Positions 8,014 through 13,378 of a stretch of 13,378 bases of DNA are shown here, piece by piece. Location: NCBI RefSeq assembly GCF_014359955.1, contig NZ_JACIYL010000030.1, forward strand, positions 1-13,378. The letters are read 5' to 3'. Position 1 is the first letter of the stretch; the number at the start of each line of letters is the position of its first letter. The DNA comes from Thermogutta sp. (GTDB lineage Bacteria > Planctomycetota > Planctomycetia > Pirellulales > Thermoguttaceae). Below the pieces are notes generated by a model. It was not told the DNA's origin. It worked only from the letters and a program-made list of their open reading frames with translations, and did not search any database. The position numbers and the translations under genes were made by a program.

Positions 8014-9099
8014 ATGCGCGATGATCAATGGCAACAGTTGCAGCGCCTGATTGCAGGAGACAGCTCAAAACCGGCCGTGGGTTTCATCATCGATTCACCC
8101 TGGCTGCCGGGATGGTGCGGCATGACGATTCGCGAGTACCTGTGCAGCGAAAAAAAGTGGCTGGCGGCGAACCTGCGCGCGGTCCAGACGTTCCCGGACG
8201 TCTGGTTTATCCCCGGTTTTTGGGCGGAATTTGGGATGTGCACGGAACCATCCGCTTTCGGGGGACGCTGCCGGTTCCCGACCAATGAGTTTCCCCATAT
8301 CGAGCCGGTTTTGCGAAGCTGGAGCGACGTCGACACGCTGACCTTGCCGGATTGCGAGCGCGATGGCCTGCTGCCATTCGTGCTGGAGCGCCTGCACCAG
8401 ACGGAACCGCTGATCCGCGAGGCGGGACACCGCATCCGGTTTGCCGTCAGTCGCGGCCCTTTGAATATCGCCTCCTACTTACTGGGCCAGACGGAGTTTC
8501 TCCTGGGCCTTAAAACCGAGATGGATCGGGCACATCGGCTCATCGGGTTGATAACAGCATTCATTAAAAACTGGCTGACGTGCCAAAAAACACATTTTCC
8601 TGATATCGATGGCATACTTATTTTGGACGATCTGATAGGTTTTATCGGCAAAAAAGATTTTGAAGAATTTGTTGTCCCTTATTTGCAGGACATCTTCGCG
8701 ACGTTGGATGTGAGCGTCAAGATGCTGCACAACGATGCCCATGGTCTGATTACGGCCCGGTATTTGCAAGCCATGGGCGTCAATGTTTTTAATTTTTCCC
8801 ATGAACATGATATGGAAGACGTCAGAGATCTGGCAGGGCCGGATGTTGTGCTTATGGGCAATATCAGTCCCCGTGATATTCTCGCGGCGGGAACTCCGGA
8901 GGACTGTCGCCGAGAGGTTCGGCGGATCTGGGAATCGCTGACGGATCGATGCCGAATCCTCTGGTCGGCGGGAGGCGGCATGCCACCCGGGGTCAGTTCG
9001 GAAAATATTGAGGCCGTTGTATCCGAGGTGAGAAAACTTTCTGCACAGGTGGAAGCACCGAATGCTCCGCGCGGTTCACTTCGCACCGAAGCCAACTGA
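8014..9099 (+). CDS. URO-D/MtaA-superfamily protein, not HemE
   Basis: A soluble protein of about 361 residues with the TIM-barrel pattern of the uroporphyrinogen decarboxylase superfamily, nearer to the cobamide-dependent methyltransferase (MtaA/CmuA-like) branch than to HemE. Supporting blocks are DDLIGFIGKKDFEEFVVPYL (Asp205-Asp206), HNDAH (His239 to His243), MGNISPRDIL and SAGGGMPPGVSSENIEAVV near the C-terminus. The N-terminal Arg-rich substrate motif of HemE is not seen. Methyltransferases of this branch bind zinc with His-x-Cys and a later Cys. Here the first is His239-Asn-Asp241 and the second position is Gly in SAGGGMPP (320-322), so the thiolate zinc site is missing or replaced by Asp. 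The substrate is unknown. ATG 8014 is chosen over GTG 7993 because GGGGGT lies at workable spacing. It follows ctaB by 144 bases, but proximity alone does not link it to haem synthesis. Confidence 0.85.
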   Translation: MRDDQWQQLQRLIAGDSSKPAVGFIIDSPWLPGWCGMTIREYLCSEKKWLAANLRAVQTFPDVWFIPGFWAEFGMCTEPSAFGGRCRFPTNEFPHIEPVLRSWSDVDTLTLPDCERDGLLPFVLERLHQTEPLIREAGHRIRFAVSRGPLNIASYLLGQTEFLLGLKTEMDRAHRLIGLITAFIKNWLTCQKTHFPDIDGILILDDLIGFIGKKDFEEFVVPYLQDIFATLDVSVKMLHNDAHGLITARYLQAMGVNVFNFSHEHDMEDVRDLAGPDVVLMGNISPRDILAAGTPEDCRREVRRIWESLTDRCRILWSAGGGMPPGVSSENIEAVVSEVRKLSAQVEAPNAPRGSLRTEAN

Positions 9100-9214
9100 G
9101 TATCCTACCACTTGCTTGGAGCGTAAATCAAAGACAGGTGGACAATCAAGCGGTCTGCCACACCAAAAACGACATGAAGTATTCAGGTCGATAACGTGAG
9201 GTAATCCTGTCGTG

Positions 9215-9242
9215 TTGAGATCTGTTCCTCATGCTTTATTAT
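9215..9242 (+). promoter_or_regulatory. Sigma70-like promoter for the propeller/GH5 unit
   Basis: TTGAGA (9215-9220), a 16-base spacer and TATTAT (9237-9242) match the housekeeping consensus at five of six bases in each box. It lies in the 9100-9310 region, which becomes AT-rich just here and holds no other gene. Transcription would begin near 9250, so the ATGs at 9231 and 9246 would be outside or at the very edge of the message. This is the best promoter candidate in the window. Confidence 0.45.
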
Positions 9243-11507
9243 GACATGTGGAAAGTTTTAGAGTTTTTAATTGCCAGATCATTTGAACGCTGCACACACG
9301 GTGGAATCGGTTTGGAACGGACCGGTGACCGTTTTGTGCGCCTCTTGTGCTTGATTGTCGTCGTCATCGTGAGTTTCGGCGAGCATGCGCCAGGTCAAAT
9401 CATCGGCCTGTCGCTGACGCCGGAATATCAGCTTTCCAATGATATTCGGGTCAATGAGGCGGATGGCACTGTGCGGACACGCTTGGCGGAGATTGAAGAG
9501 GCCATCAAGGGCAGGCACTGGGATGAAGTGGTAGCGGGTATCCGGGAAGTCGTCACCAAAGCGGGGGATGATCTCGTCAATGTGACGGCCAGATTGAAGG
9601 GCGTCCCGCCGCGATATATTCCTGTCAGGGAGTATTGTCAGCTTCTATTAACTCAGTTACCGCAGGAGGGATTAGAAAAATACCGGCAGTTGGTGGATTC
9701 CAATTGCCGACTGTGGCTGGAAAAGGGGCTGCAATCGGAGGACGAATCGCTCCTGCGTCGTATTTGTGATGCTGAACTGGCCAGCAATTATGCCGACATG
9801 GCTCTGTGGTATCTGGGGGAATGGTCGTTGCAGGCGGGGCTGCCGGATCAGGCCGAATTCTTTTGGCGGCAGCTCTTGCCGGTTGATCGGCGGTCGGGTG
9901 AGTTGTTCACGTGGCGGTCCGTTGCGACATGTCGGTATTCGGCAGCGGCTGTTCGTGCCCGACTGATTTTGGCGACTATCTTGGCGGGCAGGCTTTTCCA
10001 GGCAAGGCGAGAACTGGCTGAGTTTGCAACGGTTCATTCCGGTGAGCGCGGTCGCATGGCAGGACGCGAGGCGGACTTGACCGCTACTCTGACGGGTCTT
10101 CTGGCAGATGCCGAACACTGGCCACAGCCGCCGGGCGTCAAAAGCTGGACCACATTTGCACAGAACGGCAGGCGATTGCCTCAGATAGACAAAGAGTTTG
10201 ATATTATCGGCATAGCCTGGCGAGCAACACTGCCCCCGCTGCCCCGGGCGGTCATCACCCAGTGGTCGGAAGTTCCTTCGGCACGGCTGCTGGCGGAAAA
10301 CCAGCGGCCGCTGGCATATTTCCCAGTAATTGCCAAAAATGCTGTATTTATTGCTGGATTAGATCGCATATATGGTTTTAATTTGGAAAACGGCCAGCCC
10401 CTGTGGGGTCTGAAATCGCCAGAAATATTCTCGGCAATTTCCGAGGATCGCGAACAGCTTATTCCCGTAAACACAATTGGCGCAAGAAGAACGACAATCA
10501 CCGTGGATCGGGACGAGTTGTTTGCGCGACTTGGTTCACCGGTGACCATCCAGCCTGCCCTCCTTCCTGATGCGGTACGCCAAAAGAATGTTTTGGTGGC
10601 TCTCGACCTGGACCAGGAGGGAAAGCTGCTGTGGTCCCGCGATCCGCCCGAGGAAGGGTGGGCCTTCGAGGGGGCACCGCTGGTTGTCGAGGACAATGTC
10701 TATGCGGTCTTGCGGCGGGCAGACGTGCCCTCTCACATATATCTCGCGTGTCTCGATCGGGAAACCGGTGATAGAAGATGGTTGCGATTTATTTGCGCGG
10801 CGGATACTCCCGGGCGATCCATGCTTTATGAGATGACTCATCTTTTGCCGACGGTCGCCCAGGATACTGTTTTCCTGACCACGAATGCAGGGGCTGTTGC
10901 CGCAGTTTCGCGGGAGACGGGAGCCATTCGATGGATCACCTGTTACCCGCGGATCCAGCGGGGAGACCTGGCCGTTTGGGAGCCTTTTCGCTATCGGGAG
11001 CCAAATCCCGCCGTCTATTGCGATGGTGAACTTTATGTGGCGCCGACGGATACAACAAATGTATTGGGAATAGATGCGTTTACTGGAACAATCCTGTGGA
11101 GTACAGGATCAGACGGGGAAAGAATCGAATATTTGATCGGCGTTCTCAATGACCATCTTATTGCGGCAGGGGATCGGCTGTACTGGATCGCGTTGCACGG
11201 TCCGCAGGCCGGCAGAATTGTCGCGCGGTGGCCAATGGGAGCGGAGTATCTCGGACATGGGCGAGGAATCATCGCGGGAGGCTCTGTTTACTGGCCGACG
11301 CGCGGTGCCATTTATGTGATCGACGGACACACGGCCGAACCCAAACGTGTTATTCCACTCAGTCCCTGGCACGTGGAAGGTGGGAATCTCGTCTCTAGCG
11401 AGGGCTACCTGTTGGTCGCTTCCTCACGGGAGATCGTTGCATTCCGGACCGCGCCCATTTCGGTCTCTGCGGTGGGGACAGATGCATCAGCCAGAAGGAG
11501 TAAATAA
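9231..11507 (+). CDS. Exported PQQ-like beta-propeller protein with helical N-terminus
   Basis: Counted from ATG 9231, residues 37-50 are a hydrophobic signal core after a basic stretch, with cleavage likely near APGQ (53-56). Residues about 70-300 are helical and TPR-like (paired short helices such as IEEAIKGRHWDEVVAGIREV, and ADMALWYLGEWSLQAGLPDQ). From about 320 on, repeated propeller blades appear: IYGFNLENGQPLWG, LVALDLDQEGKLLWSRD, VAAVSRETGAIRW, VLGIDAFTGTILWSTG and IYVIDGHTAEPKRV. These match the PQQ-like repeat of BamB-type propellers. Nothing shows that PQQ is bound or that it is a dehydrogenase, so a scaffold or binding role is as likely. TTG 9312, with GGTGGA seven bases upstream, gives a normal short signal peptide and lies after the predicted transcription start; I consider it the likelier start. 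The gene is translationally coupled to the GH5-like gene. Confidence 0.85.
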   Translation: MLYYDMWKVLEFLIARSFERCTHGGIGLERTGDRFVRLLCLIVVVIVSFGEHAPGQIIGLSLTPEYQLSNDIRVNEADGTVRTRLAEIEEAIKGRHWDEVVAGIREVVTKAGDDLVNVTARLKGVPPRYIPVREYCQLLLTQLPQEGLEKYRQLVDSNCRLWLEKGLQSEDESLLRRICDAELASNYADMALWYLGEWSLQAGLPDQAEFFWRQLLPVDRRSGELFTWRSVATCRYSAAAVRARLILATILAGRLFQARRELAEFATVHSGERGRMAGREADLTATLTGLLADAEHWPQPPGVKSWTTFAQNGRRLPQIDKEFDIIGIAWRATLPPLPRAVITQWSEVPSARLLAENQRPLAYFPVIAKNAVFIAGLDRIYGFNLENGQPLWGLKSPEIFSAISEDREQLIPVNTIGARRTTITVDRDELFARLGSPVTIQPALLPDAVRQKNVLVALDLDQEGKLLWSRDPPEEGWAFEGAPLVVEDNVYAVLRRADVPSHIYLACLDRETGDRRWLRFICAADTPGRSMLYEMTHLLPTVAQDTVFLTTNAGAVAAVSRETGAIRWITCYPRIQRGDLAVWEPFRYREPNPAVYCDGELYVAPTDTTNVLGIDAFTGTILWSTGSDGERIEYLIGVLNDHLIAAGDRLYWIALHGPQAGRIVARWPMGAEYLGHGRGIIAGGSVYWPTRGAIYVIDGHTAEPKRVIPLSPWHVEGGNLVSSEGYLLVASSREIVAFRTAPISVSAVGTDASARRSK

Positions 11508-11509
11508 TG
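11493..11509 (+). promoter_or_regulatory. Strong ribosome binding site and overlapping stop/start
   Basis: AGAAGGAG (11493-11500) lies inside the end of the propeller gene, six bases before the ATG at 11507. The TAA of the upstream gene (11505-11507) and this ATG share one base. This arrangement is typical of translational coupling and firmly sets the start of the GH5-like gene. Confidence 0.8.
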
Positions 11510-13114
11510 AAAACGTTGTGGTGGCATATATTCGCGATTATAAGTATGTCCCTGAGCAGTGCGGCGGTGTATGCTCAGGAGGCCGTCCCAGTTCTGCGCT
11601 GGGATTTTGAAAACATTGTTGAGGGACAAAACGCCCCCCCGCTGCCGCCCGGCTGGATTCCTTCCTCGCAGCAGGGGATCGCGGTGGAGCGGACGGGCCA
11701 GGGCAACATGTGCCTGCACGTGTGGGTTGATGAGGCCGGTGGATCGCAGAGCCGGAATATTCGCTATCGCTTGCCCGTTGACAAACTGCGTGGGCAGCGT
11801 GTTCGGATCAGTGCGATCGTTCGCGCGAAAGCGGTTTCGCAGCCCCCTAATCCGTGGAACGGCATCAAGTGTATGCTGCGTATGGAATCGGGAGGGGAAA
11901 TCCAGTGGCCACAAATAAAACTGCCGGTCGGAGACTTCGACTGGCGCCCCGCCCAATTGGTGGTGGCCGTGCCGGAAGATTGCCAGCAGATCGATCTCAT
12001 CGTGGGCCTGGAAAATGTGACGGGCGAGGTGTGGTTCGACAATATCGCGGTGAACATTATTCCCAGAAAGAAACTCAATTGTCAGAACGGGGAAGTATTT
12101 AAAGGCCACAATCTGCCCCGTTTGCGTGGGGCCATGATTGGTCCGCATATGACCGATGCCGACCTGCTGGAATTCGGCAAGGTCTGGAAAGCCAACCATA
12201 TCCGCTGGCAACTCATTTGGAACGGTTTTCCGCATAGTCCCGCCGATACTGCCACCCTCGACGAATATCGGCAATGGCTGGATGGCGCATTGCAGCGACT
12301 TGAAGCTGCTCTGCCGGTTTGTCGGGAGGCCGGAATTTTGGTGACAATCGATCTCCATACTCCGCCGGGTGGCAGAAATAAAGCATTGGAGTGCCGTATC
12401 TTCCACGACCGCGAGTTTCAAGAAGCGTTCATGAATATCTGGGAAAATATAGCACGGCGTTTTGTGCATAGCGACGTGGTCTGGGGATATGACCTGGTGA
12501 ACGAACCGGTCGAAGGATCGGTCCCAGACGGGTTGATGAACTGGCAGCAGCTCGCAGAGGAGACGGCACGCCGTGTCCGCGCGATCGACCCCAGGCACGC
12601 CATTATCATTGAGCCGGCTCCGTGGGGAAGCCCCTCATCGATCGCGCTTTTCGATCCCATCGATGCACCGGGTGTAGTATACAGCGTTCACATGTACGTG
12701 CCGCACGCGTTCACTCACCAGGGGGTCTATGATAATCCAATGGGTATTGTCTATCCGGGGACTATCGATGGTAAATGGTACGATCGGGATACGTTGCGCA
12801 GGGTGCTTGAGCCCGTTCGGCGGTTCCAGGAGGAAAACGGGGTCCACATTTATATAGGTGAATTCAGCGCAATTCGCTGGGCACCGGGAGATAGTGCCTA
12901 CCAATACCTGAAAGATTGTATTGAGATTTTCGAGGAATTTGGCTGGGACTGGGCATACCACGCTTTTCGGGAATGGGATGGTTGGAGTGTGGAGCACGGG
13001 CCCGACCGCAATGACAGAAGTCGAACAGCGACACCGACGGACCGGGCTCTTCTCCTGCGATCTTGGTATGCCAAAAACGTCAAACCCGAGTTTTCCGAGA
13101 GGAAAAATGATTAA
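11507..13114 (+). CDS. Secreted GH5-like glycoside hydrolase
   Basis: The first 23-26 residues are a Sec signal peptide with cleavage near VYA/QEA. Residues about 28-185 form a beta-rich domain (RWDFEN at its start, EVWFDNIAVNI at its end) resembling carbohydrate-binding jelly rolls of the CBM4/9 type. The rest is a (beta/alpha)8 glycoside hydrolase of clan GH-A, closest to family GH5: LVTIDLHTPPGG, then YDLVNEPVEG with the acid/base Glu333, YSVHMYVPHAF with His395 and Tyr397, and IYIGEFSAIRW with the nucleophile Glu452. All key catalytic residues expected of GH5 are in place, so it should be active on a beta-glycan such as cellulose, mannan or a related polysaccharide. The exact substrate cannot be read from the sequence. 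At 535 residues it is complete. It is coupled to the propeller gene, and the pair probably acts outside the cytoplasm. Confidence 0.88.
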   Translation: MKTLWWHIFAIISMSLSSAAVYAQEAVPVLRWDFENIVEGQNAPPLPPGWIPSSQQGIAVERTGQGNMCLHVWVDEAGGSQSRNIRYRLPVDKLRGQRVRISAIVRAKAVSQPPNPWNGIKCMLRMESGGEIQWPQIKLPVGDFDWRPAQLVVAVPEDCQQIDLIVGLENVTGEVWFDNIAVNIIPRKKLNCQNGEVFKGHNLPRLRGAMIGPHMTDADLLEFGKVWKANHIRWQLIWNGFPHSPADTATLDEYRQWLDGALQRLEAALPVCREAGILVTIDLHTPPGGRNKALECRIFHDREFQEAFMNIWENIARRFVHSDVVWGYDLVNEPVEGSVPDGLMNWQQLAEETARRVRAIDPRHAIIIEPAPWGSPSSIALFDPIDAPGVVYSVHMYVPHAFTHQGVYDNPMGIVYPGTIDGKWYDRDTLRRVLEPVRRFQEENGVHIYIGEFSAIRWAPGDSAYQYLKDCIEIFEEFGWDWAYHAFREWDGWSVEHGPDRNDRSRTATPTDRALLLRSWYAKNVKPEFSERKND

Positions 13115-13187
13115 CGGGCTTACCATAGTGGTGGATCTGATATTTACCATTAATTGGGAATCAGCTTCTGAATAAAAGGATAGTGGC

Positions 13188-13378
13188 ATGAACGGCGATC
13201 AGAAGGCGCTGGAACAGCTCACGAATGCGTATGCCCGGATCACAAGCGAGCTCTCCAAAGTCATTGTCGGGCAAAAGGATGTCATCGAGCAGCTCATTAT
13301 CGGGTTATTTTCTCGGGGGCACTGTCTCTTGGTGGGTGTCCCGGGACTGGCCAAAACGTTGATGATACGAACCCTGGC
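13188..13378 (+). CDS. MoxR-family AAA+ ATPase (3'-partial)
   Basis: ATG 13188 is preceded by AAAGGA at 7-base spacing. The 63 visible codons read as the N-terminus of a MoxR ATPase: a short helix, then [28 protein letters not shown] and the Walker A block GVPGLAKT. MoxR proteins are cytoplasmic chaperone-like ATPases that often work with von Willebrand factor A and DUF58 proteins encoded beside them; the downstream genes are outside the window. The 73-base gap before it has no terminator I can support, so read-through from the GH5-like gene is possible. Walker B and later motifs are beyond the end. Confidence 0.9.
   Translation, partial: MNGDQKALEQLTNAYARITSELSKVIVGQKDVIEQLIIGLFSRGHCLLVGVPGLAKTLMIRTL

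Noticed and set aside
8014..9099. Naming the URO-D-like gene hemE because it follows ctaA and ctaB
   Set aside because: The HemE substrate motif is absent and the later motifs fit the methyltransferase-like branch. Position alone is weak evidence.
9231..11507. Calling the propeller protein a PQQ-dependent dehydrogenase
   Set aside because: Only the blade repeat is seen. There is no evidence of the cofactor-binding or catalytic residues, and the helical N-terminus is not typical of these enzymes.
11405..12598. 397-codon ORF on the - strand under the GH5-like gene
   Set aside because: It lies antisense to a gene with clear signal peptide and catalytic motifs, and its own product shows no domain or coherent pattern. 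It is a G+C-driven shadow.

Overview
The window looks like a piece of a planctomycete chromosome, probably from the Pirellulales and possibly a Thermogutta-like thermophile. This placement rests on gene content: a giant PDZ/multiheme cytochrome c, a Tat-exported cupredoxin-like protein of a type common in that phylum, a PQQ-like propeller protein with a helical N-terminus, a URO-D-like protein that is not HemE, and a MoxR ATPase. It was not checked by any search. All genes that I believe are real lie on the + strand. The G+C-rich composition produces many long shadow ORFs on the other strand.

Region 1 (1-5754) encodes exported electron-transfer proteins. The first gene is cut off at its 5' end. 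It carries a PDZ domain followed by seven CxxCH haem-attachment sites. Next come a Tat-signal protein with a cupredoxin-like Cys/His motif (3610-4479) and a dihaem cytochrome c lipoprotein (4531-5754).

Region 2 (5789-7869) holds ctaA (haem A synthase) and ctaB (haem O synthase), the two steps that convert haem B to haem A for aa3-type terminal oxidases. Regions 1 and 2 together suggest a respiratory module that carries electrons through c haems, and possibly copper, to a haem-A oxidase. No oxidase subunit is in the window.

Region 3 (8014-9099) is a stand-alone gene of the URO-D/MtaA superfamily. It lacks the usual metal-binding His-x-Cys and the later Cys, so it should not be read as HemE despite its haem-gene neighbours.

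Region 4 (9231-13114) is a two-gene unit: an exported PQQ-like beta-propeller protein and a secreted GH5-like glycoside hydrolase. The stop and start codons overlap by one base, and a strong ribosome binding site lies inside the first gene. A good sigma70-like promoter sits over the first possible ATG of the propeller gene, so translation probably starts further downstream.

Region 5 (13188-13378) is the first 63 codons of a MoxR-family AAA+ ATPase, cut by the window end.

No tRNA, rRNA, CRISPR array, insertion sequence or convincing intrinsic terminator was seen.
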